NCBI RefSeq assembly: GCF_963678975.1
Contig: NC_089273.1
Location: 2,470,906 to 2,534,905, forward strand
Length of the DNA: 64,000 nucleotides
Direction: 5' to 3'
DNA from: Dysidea avara
Taxonomy: Eukaryota; Porifera; Demospongiae; Dictyoceratida; Dysideidae
The position numbers and the translations under genes are program-made. Shown here piece by piece: positions 32,564 through 44,285 of the stretch (positions within the stretch are counted from its first letter, which is position 1; every line of letters starts with the position of its first letter). Under the pieces are notes generated by a model. It saw only the letters and a program-made list of their open reading frames with translations, did no database searches and had not been told where the DNA came from.

Positions 32564-33704
32564 TCACCACACACATACTACACACACACACACTCTACAC
32601 ACATACCTTACACACAGACTTTCTACATACTACACAGAGACACACACGCGCACACTACACTAAGGCATGCACACGAACACTACACACACACGCACACTAC
32701 ACACATACCACACACTACACACACACACTACACACATACCCTACACATACATGCTGCACACACACACTACACACGCACACACCACACACGCTATAGTAGT
32801 GTCATGTAGTTTAGCAACAGTAGACACATGTACACAGAGACACATGTAGTCATAATGTAATGCTGCTACATGTGTCTCTGTGTATGTGATACATGGATAC
32901 ATGTGTCTCTCACTACATGTTTCTCTGTGTAGTGTCATGTACTATAGTAGTGTCTATAGTTTGCATACTGCAGTTTCACACCCATCCCAGAGTCTAATTT
33001 TCATTACATCTCTTTTTTACAGACATGCTACTGGACACCCAAGAATTACATGTTACTGCTGGTGAGTGTACTTATATGCTATACACATTTATTGGGTTTG
33101 ACAAATCTGACATGAAGCAAGGCCATTTGGTCTTTAGCAGCTTTTTGGTCTCATTCGAAACTCTGTGGAAGTGAAACAATATGCAGTCACTGTAACGGAT
33201 TGCATTTTAAAATGTATATCCTAAAGTATGATAATACTGTATAGTTCTGCAACCTCTCTCCATGAGACTCGGACAGTTCTCCTGTGGTTTATTGAAGCTC
33301 AAGCTCCTGAGTAGTGCACAGGCATCCCAGCTCTGGTTTACTGGGTGGCAAGCATTGTAGCTGTGCTTCACATGGCTCTGCTTTTTTTTTGCTTTGTTAG
33401 TGTGTGCATGTGCGTGTGTGCGTGTTGGATAATGTAGTCCAAAAGTATGTGTGTGCATGTGCTTTCTCCATTTTCCGTTTTGTTATATCATGTTCAACTC
33501 TAACTTTGTAGGTGTGCTATAAGAATCTGGAGAAGTATGTGTTATAGAGAAGACACCAAGGAACAAGATGGTCGATTCAAACCATGCTAGACACAGCGTA
33601 GTGTTTCTCAATGTAAGCTACATTCTGTTCTGTGTTGCTGCTTATTATCATGTGTACTGCAGGTCATCAATACTCTTGAGAACTGTTTCCTAATACTATT
33701 GTGA
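29805..33704 (+). CDS. Candidate host gene, 3' part: five phase-compatible exons, unknown product
   Basis: Exon A, open from about 29805, ends GAG|GTATGT at 29887 and reads LWKSLQGDWSNYHRVIDHFI. Exon B (31361-31424, TATGTAG|AAG...CTAG|GTAAGT) reads KHAQLLFSNTPDLVLKIKPE. Exon C (33023-33061) reads MLLDTQELHVTA. Exon D (33524-33612, using a weaker AAG acceptor) reads SGEVCVIEKTPRNKMVDSNH and SVVFLN. Exon E (33663-33704) ends NCFLILL and a TGA. All junction phases agree (0, 1, 1, 0). The more usual acceptor at 33512 would give an early stop (GVL*). Upstream exons and the start were not found, and no domain is recognised. A pogo-type MITE and a (CA)n tract lie in its introns. A chance set of splice-like sites cannot be excluded. 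Confidence 0.35.
30153..30718. mobile_element. pogo-type MITE, 566 bp, TA target
   Basis: The ends are CAGTGGAACCTGTCTATAAT and CAGTGGAACCTGTGTTACGG (reverse complement), flanked by TA at 30151-30152 and 30719-30720. Inside, GGTGACCGCTTAAT-type units recur near the right end (30594, 30677), as subterminal repeats often do. No coding content. Confidence 0.88.
32056..32790 (+). repeat. (CA)n microsatellite tract, about 730 bp
   Basis: Long (CA)n runs alternate with ACTACACAC- and TGCACTACA-type interruptions. The His/Thr-rich open frames over it (for example 32080-32796) are translations of the repeat and are not genes. The tract lies in the intron between candidate exons B and C. Confidence 0.97.
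32829..32884. repeat. Inverted repeat beside the (CA)n tract
   Basis: TACACAGAGACACATGTAG at 32831 is inverted at 32866-32884. TAGTAGTGTCATGTA-like stretches at about 32794 and 32930-32953 frame the block. Confidence 0.7.
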
Positions 33705-33854
33705 CAAACTTGACTTTTCACGTGTAATGTGTGCTATGAAATAGTGTTGTATAGTTCATTCAGAGCTTTGTTAAGAATTCCAATTTATACTTATGGTTTG
33801 TTACTGGGGTTTTGCATAATACGGAGCTACACCGTTCAAACTCTTGATAATGTA

Positions 33855-36800
33855 CCCAATGATGACACTACTACCTAAGATGACACTACTAGCTACTGTA
33901 CACCATGTAGGGTGATATAAGGGTGTTGGAGTAGGTGGGACACCACTTTTGGCTGAATTATGCAAAAACAAATTGCAAACTCAATCTTGATGAAACAAAA
34001 GGTAGAAACATGCGACTTGGTGTTTATTTATAAAGGCAATTCAGGTTAACTTTTTCCGTATTGAGTGCCTCTAAATAATCATTGTTGTGTTTAGCTTTGT
34101 TTATGTGTCTCTGTAGCTACCTTGGAAACAGTATTAAACTGTATTATGAAGGTGCTTATTGATCAGTGTATTAGGTCCCTATTACCTCTGAGATAGGATA
34201 ACCTCCTTGTAACAGTAAAATATCAACAAACCTGCAATTGGTTGGTCCCAAAGTGTCTGTTAAATTAATATAATATTAATTATATAGAGGTTATACTGTA
34301 ATGTCACTATTGCTGCCAAACATGACACCACTAGTTACACACTGTAGAATGATAATGTCACTATATAGTTAGCCAACATGACACTATTATAGTTGCACAC
34401 TGTAGTGTGATAATGTCACTATAACAATAGTTACCTAACATGACACTACTAGCTATGCACTGTTTGGTAATAATGTCACTACATGACACTACTACTTACA
34501 CACTGTAGGGTGATAATGTCACTACAAGACACTACTAGTTACACACTGTACCATAACACTACTAGTTACACACTGTAGGGTGATAATGACACTACTACTT
34601 ACACACTGTAGGGTGATAATGTCACTACATGACACTACTAGCTACACACTGTAGGGTGATAATGTCACTACAAGACACTACTAGTTACACACTGTAGCAT
34701 AACACTACTAGTTACACACTGTAGGGTGATATATATAATGTCACTACATGACACTACTACCTACACACTGAAGGGTGATGATGTCACTACAAGACACTAC
34801 TAGCTACACACTGTAGCATGACACTACTAGTTACACACTGTAGGGTGATAATGTCACTACAAGACACTACTAGCTACACACTGTAGCATGACACTACTAG
34901 TTACACACTGTAGGATGATGATGTCACTACATGACACTACTAGTTACAAACTGTAGGGTGATGATGTCACTACAAGACACTACTAGCTACACACTGTAGC
35001 ATAACACTACTAGTTACACACTGTAGGGTGATGATGTCACTACATGACACTACTACTTACACACTGTAGGATGATAATGTCACTACAAGACACTACTAGT
35101 TACACACTGTAGCATAACACTACTAGTTACACACTGTAGGGTGATGATGTCACTACAAGACACTACTAGTTACACACTGTAGCATAACACTACTAGTTAC
35201 ACACTGTAGGGTGATAATGTCACTACAAGACACTACTAGCTACACACTGTAGCATGACACTACTAGTTACACACTGTAGGATGATGATGTCACTACATGA
35301 CACTACTAGTTACAAACTGTAGGGTGATGATGTCACTACAAGACACTACTAGCTACACACTGTAGCATAACACTACTAATTACACACTGTAGGGTGATGA
35401 TGTCACTACATGACACTACTACTTACACACTGTAGGATGATAATGTCACTACAAGACACTACTAGTTACACACTGTAGCATAACACTACTAGTTACACAC
35501 TGTAGGGTGATGATGTCACTACAAGACACTACTAGTTACACACTGTAGCATAACACTACTAGTTACACACTGTAGGGTGATAATGTCACTACATGACACT
35601 ACTACCTACACACTGAAGGGTGATGATGTCACTACAAGACACTACTAGCTACACACTGTAGCATAACACTACTAGTTACACACTGTAGGGTGATGATGTC
35701 ACTACATGACACTACTACTTACACACTGTAGGATGATAATGTCACTACAAGACACTACTAGTTACACACTGTAGCATAACACTACTAGTTACACACTGTA
35801 GGGTGATAATGTCACTACATGACACTACTACCTACACACTGAAGGGTGATGATGTCACTACAAGACACTACTAGCTACACACTGTAGCATAACACTACTA
35901 GTTACACACTGTAGGGTGATGATGTCACTACATGACACTACTACTTACACACTGTAGGATGATAATGTCACTACAAGACACTACTAGTTACACACTGTAG
36001 CATAACGCTACTAGTTACACACTGTAGGGTGATGATGTCACTACAAGACACTACTAGTTACACACTGTAGAATAACACTACTAGTTACACACTGTAGGGT
36101 GATAATGTCACTACATGACACTACTACCTACACACTGAAGGGTGATGATGTCACTACAAGACACTACTAGCTACACACTGTAGCATGACACTACTAGTTA
36201 CACACTGTAGGGTGATAATGTCACTACAAGACACTACTAGCTACACACTGTAGCATATATGACACTACTAGTTACACACTGTAGGGTGATAATGTCACTA
36301 CAAGACACTACTAGCTACACACTGTAGCATGACACTACTAGTTACACACTGTAGGATAATAATGTCACTACAAGACACTACTAGCTACACACTGTAGCAT
36401 AACACTACTAGTTACACACTGTAGGGTGATGATGTCACTACATGACACTACTACTTACACACTGTAGGGTGATAATGTCACTACAAGACACTACTAGCTA
36501 CACACTGTAACATAACACTACTACTTACACACTGTAGGGTGATAATGTCACTACATGACACTACTACCTACACACTGAAGGGTGATGATGTCACTACAAA
36601 ACACTACTAGCTACACACTGTAGCATAACACTACTACTTACACACTGTAGGGTGATGATGTCACTACAAGACACTACTAGCTACACACTGTAGCATGACA
36701 CTACTAGTTACACACTGTAGGATGATAATGTCACTACAAGACACTACTACCTACACACTGTAGCATGACACTACTAGTTACACACTGTAGGGTGATGATG

Positions 36801-37182
36801 TCACTACAAGACACTACTAGCTACACACTGTAGCATGACACTACTAGTTACACACTGTAGGATGATAATGTCACTACAAGACACTACTACCTACACACTG
36901 TAGCATGACACTACTAGTTACACACTGTAGGGTGATGATGTCACTACAAGACACTACTAGCTACACACTGTAGCATGACACTACTAGTTACACACTGTAG
37001 GATGATAATGTCACTGCAAGACACTACTAGCTACACACTGTAGCATAACATAACTAGTTACACACTATAGGGTGATGATGTCACTACATGACACTACTAG
37101 TTACAAACTGTAGGGTGATGATGTCACTACAAGACACTACTAGCTACACACTATAGCATAACACTACTAGTTACACACTGTA
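33855..37182 (+). repeat. Mosaic satellite of 27-bp and 43-bp units, truncated by the gap
   Basis: The array is built from a shared core CACTACTAGTTACACACTGT. It is followed either by AGCATGA/AGCATAA (27-bp unit) or by AGGGTGATAATGTCACTAC plus AAGA/ATGA (43-bp unit). Alternating 43+27 gives a 70-bp higher-order repeat, but the order varies and some 43-bp units are doubled. Units before about 34500 are more diverged, those after are very similar. The array reaches the N gap, so its true length is unknown. The repeated ends are inversely related (TGACACTA.../...TAGTGTCA style), giving local dyads in each unit. Confidence 0.96.
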
Positions 37183-37382
37183 NNNNNNNNNNNNNNNNNN
37201 NNNNNNNNNNNNNNNNNNNNNNNNNNNNNNNNNNNNNNNNNNNNNNNNNNNNNNNNNNNNNNNNNNNNNNNNNNNNNNNNNNNNNNNNNNNNNNNNNNNN
37301 NNNNNNNNNNNNNNNNNNNNNNNNNNNNNNNNNNNNNNNNNNNNNNNNNNNNNNNNNNNNNNNNNNNNNNNNNNNNNNNNNN
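37183..37382. other. Assembly gap of 200 N
   Basis: A round number of Ns at the end of a satellite, most likely a placeholder where the array could not be assembled. Frames drawn across it are meaningless. Confidence 0.99.
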
Positions 37383-37579
37383 GGATATGTGTGGAAGACC
37401 CCTTTTTGCAAATCTGGTCACTTATTATGTCACTATGTAGCACTTACTCTTACTCTCACATGGCCAGACCTCTATTTTAGTGCAGTGGATATCAATTAAA
37501 AGTGCCCACACTGAAATGTTGCACTTTATATCAAAATTACCATGTTTGCATCAGTGACCAAATAAATGTTTTGTTTTGT

Positions 37580-38175
37580 TTATCCTATAGGTACTTCATT
37601 TATATTGTTATTGTGAATATCACATGTGTACACATTGATTATGTCTATGTGTGTGATGTGTTCTTTGAACTACTTTTGTTACTTTATATATACTTCTTTA
37701 TTTCATGTTCACTTCATCAAATTTTATGGATGCATAGGTGGTAAGTTATCATAAGTAACCTTGATTCAATTAATAATGTTATTACTGTATGTGCATAACA
37801 TGTGTACGCATTGATTATGTCTATGTGTGTGATGTGTTCTTTGAACTACTTTTGTTACTTTATATATACTTCTTTATTTCATGTTGATTTCATCAAATTT
37901 GATGGATGCATAGCTTGTAAGTTATCACAAGTAATCTTGATTCAATTAATAATGTTATTACTGTATGTGCATAACATGTGTACACATTGATTATGTCTAT
38001 GTGTGTGATGTGTTCTTTGAGCTACTTTTGTTACTTTATATATACTTCTTTATTTCATGTTCATTTCATCAAATTTGATGGATGCATAGCGTGTAAGTTA
38101 TCATAAGTAATCTTGATACAATTAACAATGTTATTACTGTATGTGCATAACATGTGTACACATTGATGATGATGT
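37580..38175 (+). repeat. 176-bp tandem repeat, about 3.3 copies
   Basis: TGTGTACRCATTGATTATG occurs at 37625, 37801 and 37977 and is truncated at 38153: an exact period of 176 bp. Identity between units is high. A further partial unit lies before the first (TTATTGTGAATATCACA-like). The length is near that of a nucleosome repeat. The short frames over it repeat with it. Confidence 0.95.
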
Positions 38176-38731
38176 GTTTATTGTACAGCTTTGTGAAATG
38201 TGTGACTTGTAATCGTGTCAGTTGTATTATGTACTTAATACAGTACATGACTATTTACTGGTGATAAATTTAAAAGATCATAATGTTTCTGACTGTAAGT
38301 GTTGCCTGTTTTACGGCATAAACCACATGCACACACACATCAGATTCTTTCTGGTGTCAAACTGTATTTTTAGTGTAAACATGATCCTCATGCTGTAAGT
38401 AAGTTCATTCTTGAAACAACACTCATAAGACTTATTTTATTATCAATTGTGTAACTTGTATAAATTGTGTTGTTGTGAGCCTTAAGTTTAGCGTAATATT
38501 GATTTGGAAAGCATTCTTTTGAGTATAATAAGGTTGATTTTTGAGCATTACTCAAAATTATAACTTAAGCATAATTGGCTCAAGCCTGCTGGTGATTCCC
38601 AGGAGGCTCAAGTTTCCACCTTGCAGGACTCAGATAAGTGATAGCCTGGATACGTTTTCATGCCAGGTGGTTTGTATAAACTACAGGTACACAAAAAAAT
38701 GTTAGAATTTTCAACTAGAGTAGGGACCATA
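38176..38731. other. No gene recognised
   Basis: AT-rich. One stretch at 38687-38730 (CTAGAGTAGGGACCATAG) recurs at 39399-39442 with few changes, so it belongs to a dispersed repeat. Confidence 0.5.
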
Positions 38732-38932
38732 GCACATCAATAAAGAGTACCGAATCAAGCTGGAGTAGTGCACAATATTAAATCACAGTAAAACAATAAG
38801 AAGTGCTATATCCCTACTGTGCATTTCCACTGTGAAATCTTGAGCACAGTAGGGATATAACACTTTTTAATGTTTTACTGTGATTTAATATCATGCACTA
38901 CTCCAGCTTGTTTCAGTACTTTATCAATGTGC
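38732..38932. repeat. Palindromic element with about 90-bp arms
   Basis: From GCACATCAATAAAGAGTAC (38732) to ATATCCCTACTGTGC on the left is mirrored by GCACAGTAGGGATAT to GTACTTTATCAATGTGC (38932) on the right, around a loop of about 25 nt. Small mismatches only. Confidence 0.88.
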
Positions 38933-39074
38933 CTGACTGACTGATGTCTTCAGACAAGAATAACTTAAGGCTACGGGCTTGATTTTTCACTGCTCGATGT
39001 TGCTTTGGCCTGAGAGATTCCGTTTGACATACCACAGTACAGGGTGTATGTACTATGCATTCTTCATTGACTTA

Positions 39075-39285
39075 CCAGTGTTCTCCTTTGTGTCCCATTT
39101 ATCTTTGCTGACAGCAAAAGGCTAGGCAAAAGGTGTCGATTTAGCAGTAACGCATGATGGCTTCCATTCGTAACAGAAATCATTCGTATTTTTCATAGTG
39201 GCTACTTTGATTGCAGAGGTGCTTTTTGAACTGTTCTTGATTCGTAATGCTGTGTAACAGGTTGAACATAGCTGACTATGAAGCA
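39075..39285 (-). pseudogene. Repeated exon family (LCSTCYT...), copy 1
   Basis: On the minus strand the sequence reads QLCSTCYTALRIKNSSKSTS, then NDFCYEWKPSC, an in-frame stop at 39122-39124, and PFAVSKDKWDTKENT before a donor (GGTAAGT at about 39072). The same protein segment is encoded at 41721-41900 and 53886-54085 (and truncated at 41585-41660). It has a CxxC pattern but no family I can name. It looks like one exon of a transposon-borne or multicopy gene. Confidence 0.55.
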
Positions 39286-39439
39286 TAAAGGTTTCAGACG
39301 ATATATAATTGGTAGCTGGGACATGCAGTGCCATTTCTGTATTTTGATGCAGCATGCATGGGTTCACCAGTTATAATAATATTATGTTACAAAAAAGAGT
39401 ACACAAAAAATTGAAATTTTAAACTAGAGCAGGGACCAT

Positions 39440-39725
39440 AGTAGTGATGTGCTATAATATCGATAGTGTAATAATCGTATCACAGAGGTTCATTATCGTG
39501 ATATGATAATAGCTTGTGGTTATCGTGATCACCAATATTAGACATTCTTACCTCGCTGGAATTACTCTAACTATTAAAGCATTCGTTGATTACTCAATTA
39601 TGTATGTATTCTCTGAGATTGCACTTTGCTGTATTTTGGTATGACATATATGCATAGAAAATAATTATTGGATCTTCTATCGTGATAATTATTGTATCGT
39701 GATGCAATTATCATGATTAGTTGAT
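39440..39725. repeat. Partial hAT-like element with TATCGTGATA-rich interior
   Basis: It begins TAGTGATGTGCTATAATATC, resembling the termini at 41953 and 42740, and is full of short ATCGTGAT-type dyads. No matching right end or 8-bp duplication was found, so it is probably truncated. Confidence 0.45.
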
Positions 39726-39736
39726 ATAGTTGTACT

Positions 39737-39965
39737 CAGTCAGTCAGTAGAAAATTCTGTTTATAATTTTTTTACAAAAATTCCGTAGCAACTTGTTGAA
39801 AGTGTTTGGGTCGATCTGAAGGCTTGCTTGGGCTTAGTTTTACCTAACCAATACTGCCCCATCATCATCAGGGAAATGTAAAGCTGGTTTTTGGGTGATG
39901 TTTTTTCATGGCCCATGCCCACACCTACTGTACTATACAGTATTATTGTAGTTCCCTTTTTACAC
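39737..39965 (+). repeat. Tetranucleotide-headed repeat, copy 2
   Basis: Starts (CAGT)n then AGAAAATTCTG, and contains ACCTAACCAATACTGCC and AGCTGGTTTTTGGGTGAT as in the copies at 43795 and 54206. Confidence 0.75.
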
Positions 39966-40133
39966 AAAACCTGAAGAGTATATGCAGTGGAGTATTGGTC
40001 ATGTTTATTACAATCTAAACCAAAACAACTAAGCTGTAAAAAAACAGTGTGGCCCCAAGGTGAAAAAAGATGTGAAATCCAAGGTGGTGGCCAAGAAATG
40101 GCTATGATGGTAGGTTAATGGCAAAAATTTTAA

Positions 40134-41440
40134 TTACGGCAATTCAGGTGAATCTGTTCTTGTACAATTGCTGTTGCTCAGCATTAAAATCACTAGGTTC
40201 TGCATCTGTGTCCACAGGCACATCATTGTATGTGCTAGAAATCTTAGTAGCAGGTGATCCTTCATCATTGCTGCAGGTGGCTTGCCTTCCACTGCTGTAT
40301 TACTACTTCCTGATTGTAAGGATGGAACTTTTATAGCTGAAGAATTGAAAGGATATACTCCAGAAGACCATAAACCCACCATGATAATAGCAGGTATAAC
40401 AGACTGCAACCAAGCCTTTGAAAAAAGTGAATTAAAATTAAACTTGGTAATTACTCTTCCGGGATTACATTGGAGAAACTCATGGCATACTGTTCTCCAT
40501 TGTGACTTTAATGGTGCAAATACTGTGCAATCCAAAGGCTGTGCCTTGTGTGTAGTGTGCAGTGGCAAGCACAACATTATTTTCTGTTTAGATCTTGCGA
40601 GACGGACAACTTCAGGTTGGTGATGGGTGTTACACCAATCTAATAGCAACAATATTGTTGGGCACCTACTGCATGCTTGATAAAGTGGTCACTCACCTTA
40701 GACTCTAAAAAATCTGTATTTATCCACTCCTTATCACTGCAAGGCTGCAACCATAGCTGGTGCCTGGAATTTCCACACTTGTCGAAGCATGGGATACTTT
40801 CTTTGCATCAAGCAACACTGTTGGTGGTAACACTTGTCCTGCATCACTCGCACATGCAACAACTGTGATTTGACCTTTTCTCCCTGTAGATCTATATCGC
40901 ACCTTCTTAGTCCCTGTCTTTGTAACAACATTTGGTGCCTTTGGGTCTATAGGGATGCCAGTTTCATCAACGTTGTAGATCTGAGCAGATGAATTTAACA
41001 ATAATTTTCTCTTAAAGTGGTTTCCAACAAATGGTAATAATGATTTATAAACGTTGACTATATCCATTTGTGTATTGGCTGTATTGTCCCCTCGCCTTAG
41101 TGACAAGTCGCCTTACCTTTTACTGAATTTTGCCCACCATCCTGGACTGATCTTATCTTTCCTGAGTGTACCTTTTTCCTAGGAACAGATTCTACTATGT
41201 AAGTTCATAATTTCAATCCTATAACCAACAGCAGCAGAATCTTTCAGAAACTCTGCCAACTCCTTCTCTTCCCCATTATTTAATTACTGTTTTAGCCCTG
41301 ACTTAGTACCATGTGTGACTCCATCTCTAAGTCTGTCTTTCAGTGTTTTTTTTAGGAACCACAAATTGAAGAGTGTTGCCACAAGAAGCACTCTAGTGAA
41401 GGTATTTCAGTATCTTTTCCATTCCACATGCTCAAAATTA
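40134..41440 (-). pseudogene. pogo/Tigger-type transposase (DDE_1 domain), copy 2
   Basis: Better preserved than copy 1. On the minus strand an N-terminal helix-turn-helix region is recognisable in pieces (MWNGKD at about 41437; VVPKKTLKDR; THGTKSGLKQ; NGEEKELAEFLKDSAAVGY with a stop before NNGEE). The open frame 41106-40720 carries LSLRRGD and the first catalytic box IYNVDETGIPID intact, then KGQITVVACASDAGQVLPP. A second open frame, 40652-40134, has MLLLDWCNTHHQPEV, where relatives read LLLDGHS, so the Asp is kept but the following residues are changed. It continues MLCLPLHTTHKAQPLDC and FNFNSLFSKAWLQSV to SGVYPFN. The break between 40720 and 40652 and the N-terminal frameshifts make it a pseudogene. 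The two pogo copies are from different lineages. Confidence 0.85.
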
Positions 41441-41449
41441 TTGTTTGTT

Positions 41450-41910
41450 TACTTTTTTGTAATGTTATTATAACAGGTGAACCTGCGTATATAGCATCAT
41501 AAGAAAGAATGGTGCCTGAGTTAATGTCTTCCACTGAATGTGTCCCAACTATCAAGTACTGACCAGAAAGTGAAGTGGCCATTACACTGCTTTCAGCTAT
41601 GCTCAGCCTGTTATACAGTGTAGGAGTGCCTCTGCAATCAATCCAGTCAACACAAAAAATATAAATGATTCATACACCACAATTACCAATTAACTGATGT
41701 GGCCATTATGCTTTTCTTTCAGCTATGCTCAGCTCATTACACAATGTTACAAGCAAAGAACAGTAGGAGAAGTGCCTCTGCAATCAATCCAGTCTGTATG
41801 GAAATATGGATGATTCCTGTTACAAACATAGGAAAACCATTGTCCAATACCTTGGGCTGTAATGGTACACAAAGGAGGACAAAGTATAAAGTCCATGATG
41901 TGTGCATTGT
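41450..41910 (+). pseudogene. Repeated exon family, tandem copies 2 and 3
   Basis: Two adjacent copies of one repeat: 41450-41675 (exon deleted internally) and 41690-41910. In the second, a good acceptor (CTTTTCTTTCAG at 41712-41723 region) precedes LCSAHYTMLQAKNSRRSASA and, one frame over, NMDDSCYKH. Upstream sequence (GAAAGTGAAGTGGCCATTA) is shared with the copy at 53749-54155. The protein consensus over the copies is LCSTCYT-L--KNSRRSASAI. Confidence 0.55.
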
Positions 41911-41952
41911 ATGTACTGCAGTATTCCAAATGACACCTGTAAGGCTGAAGAG

Positions 41953-43710
41953 TAGTGCTGTGCGATTTGCCTGAAATGGTGTATCTGTATCTAACAGCTG
42001 TGTAGTCACGATACGATATCGACATGCGATACAGTGCATCCTTTGTACAAAGAAGCCAAGTTTAATTATGTGTGTGGGCGGCCGATAAATTTTTATTGTT
42101 TAGTAACAACCATTACACCATTGCACAATATAACAAGCTTACGGAGACTAGGAAACAAGTAAATAACCCAGCTACACTCTTAAATTAGGCATTCCAGTAT
42201 CCGAGATTTTTAAATAAAAAAATTCTCCGTATATTCCCCAATAGAACCCTGGCACAAAATAACAACTTGTAAGATTGCTCTGTAGTCCAAGCTCCAATGA
42301 GGATGAAAATCGCTGTGGGGTTTGTCCACACGCTGATCATCAAAAAAAAATCTTAGTTTTATCGTGCGCGTCACATATAAGTAAGTTTTGTGCTGTTTTG
42401 TAATCTTTTCAAGCCATTCAATGTATGTAGAATACTTTAAATTTTTTAAAAACCTACTGTTGGGTGGAAGGTAGTCACTGGTGCTTACTTTAAAGTGCGT
42501 AGTTACTTCACTCGGGTTAGCAATTTTCAGCTCCAGAGCAATTTTCTGGTGGCTGTGCCATCAGCTCGAAAGTATAAACCACTTCAAAGTCGGCATAAAA
42601 ATGCCATAATTGAAACCACAACTCCACCTTAGGTATTGTTGCATCATTGCGGCACCTCCACTTTAGTTGTTTACCTTTATAAGTTATTAACTTGATATTT
42701 TTACTTACTTGACATAGCCACTTGCCTATGGGTATACATTAGTGGTGTGCGATATCAGGATTTTCATTTCGATACGATATCGATACGATAATAGGGTAAA
42801 TATCGAATTTCGATTCGATTTTCGATAATTTTTAATTGTGGGTGGAGTAGTTGCGTGGGCGACCGATATTTATAAATATGCTTCAAATACATTTTACACT
42901 CTAAAGCTATTGCATAGAACTAATAATAAGCCTATAAAACTGGTAGACAAGCTTTTAAAGTGGCTAGATTGTACAGAACCAACCTTCATTTCAAGCGTGA
43001 TTGCACAATCACACACTAAATCCTGTTAATTTATGGAAATATTCGATATTTCGATAATTATCGAAACATTCTTCGATATTTTGATAATATAGAAATCTGC
43101 TAAAGTGGTATAGAAATCGAGACGATAACAATATTAGCAAATTATCGCGATATTGATATTTATTCGATATATCGCACGCCACTAGTATACATCATTGTAT
43201 TGAGAAGTGTGCAGTAGGTGAAACATATTTGCTCACCACTAGATACGAAGATCGCTGGGATCCGATATGATCTGAAGTTACTCTCATGACATGTACAAAC
43301 TTGCAGCTAGAAGCAACTGCAATTTCAATGTAGTCTAGATTGCTAGATGGCTTACTGATTCAATTGTACCATTTTCCCCTTTAAAATGTATGGGGAGCCC
43401 TGGAGAAAAAGAATGTACCTTTTTTCAGTTTTTAAGCACTGTGCATGCCAAAATAGCTAATTCCAACCCAACAAACTATATATTTCTGAGATCAACAATC
43501 AATACTCTATCTATTGAGTATATAAAAAGCCCATTTATCCAAAATTTAAAAATCGGGCTGGAATGCCTACTTTAAATTGAAGAAAGCCAGACCTTCATAT
43601 TTCCGTAATTGCGCAATCAAAATATCGATACGTGTACGTGTGTATCGGTATCGTGATACAGCTGGAGCATCGCGATATTCCAATATATCGATAAGTAGCG
43701 CACATCAGTA
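41953..43710. mobile_element. hAT-type element, 1758 bp, containing a second hAT-type element
   Basis: The ends are TAGTGCTGTGCGATTTGCC and TACTGATGTGCGCTACTTAT (reverse complement). CTGAAGAG is exactly duplicated at 41945-41952 and 43711-43718. Both subterminal regions are rich in ATCGATACG-type motifs. About 1.3 kb belongs to this element; the rest is the insertion at 42740-43184. No transposase motif is seen. The insertion lies at the edge of the repeated-exon element. Confidence 0.88.
42740..43184. mobile_element. Nested hAT-type MITE, 445 bp
   Basis: The ends are TAGTGGTGTGCGATATCAGG and TAGTGGCGTGCGATATATCG (reverse complement), with GTATACAT exactly duplicated at 42732-42739 and 43185-43192. 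The interior GTGGGCGACCGATA stretch resembles GTGGGCGGCCGATAA of its host (42073), so the two are related families and one inserted into the other. Confidence 0.92.
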
Positions 43711-43794
43711 CTGAAGAGATGTCAAACAATGAAAGTCAAGCCTGTATATATCCTTAGCCTTTATCGAGTTATGCTTTTCTGAAGGAATTAGTTA

Positions 43795-44285
43795 ATCAGT
43801 CAGTCAGTCAGGTAGTAGAAAATTTCATTAAATATTAAAATTCATAGCAACATTTTTGAAGCACTTCAGGTCATACTGAGGGTACTTTTGGACTTGGTTA
43901 TACCTAACCAATACTTCCAAAGTGTCATGAAGGTATTGTGAGGCTGGTTTTAGGGTGATATATTTGGCTAAAAAAGCCCAAACATTCATGATCCATAATA
44001 TATAATACTACTGTACTCTATGATATACCATTGTAGCCAAATAGCATTTTAATAATTGCACATATAGACCATGACACACCACTTGATATATTGTATATAT
44101 AACAATTAAGGGTACACATAAAATATGACATTGTTACAACATTGTAGTTTAAGGAGAAGGTGTTGAGTAAAATATTGCATGCTCAACTATACTGGCTGTT
44201 TTATATCTCATAGACATTAGCACTATTTTAGCCATGTTGTCTATCTATTTAGACAAGTGGTGTGTTTTACTGTATCATGTATGTA
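43795..44285 (+). repeat. Tetranucleotide-headed repeat, copy 3 (long form)
   Basis: Starts (CAGT)n, then GTAGAAAATTTC, and runs through ACCATGACACACCACTTGAT and ACATTGTTACAACATTGTAG to TTTAGACAAGTGGTGTGTTT. The same order is seen in 54206-55633, apart from the insertion there. It gives the intact empty site for that insertion. Confidence 0.8.

Noticed and set aside
32080-32796. 238-codon open frame rich in Thr and His
   Set aside because: It is the translation of the (CA)n microsatellite; all six frames over the tract are open for the same reason.
33855-37182. Regularly repeated short units resembling a CRISPR array
   Set aside because: Units abut directly with no unique spacers, vary in length (27/43 bp) and lie in a eukaryotic context; it is a satellite.
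37151-37443. Open frames spanning the N gap
   Set aside because: Unknown bases produce artificial open frames.
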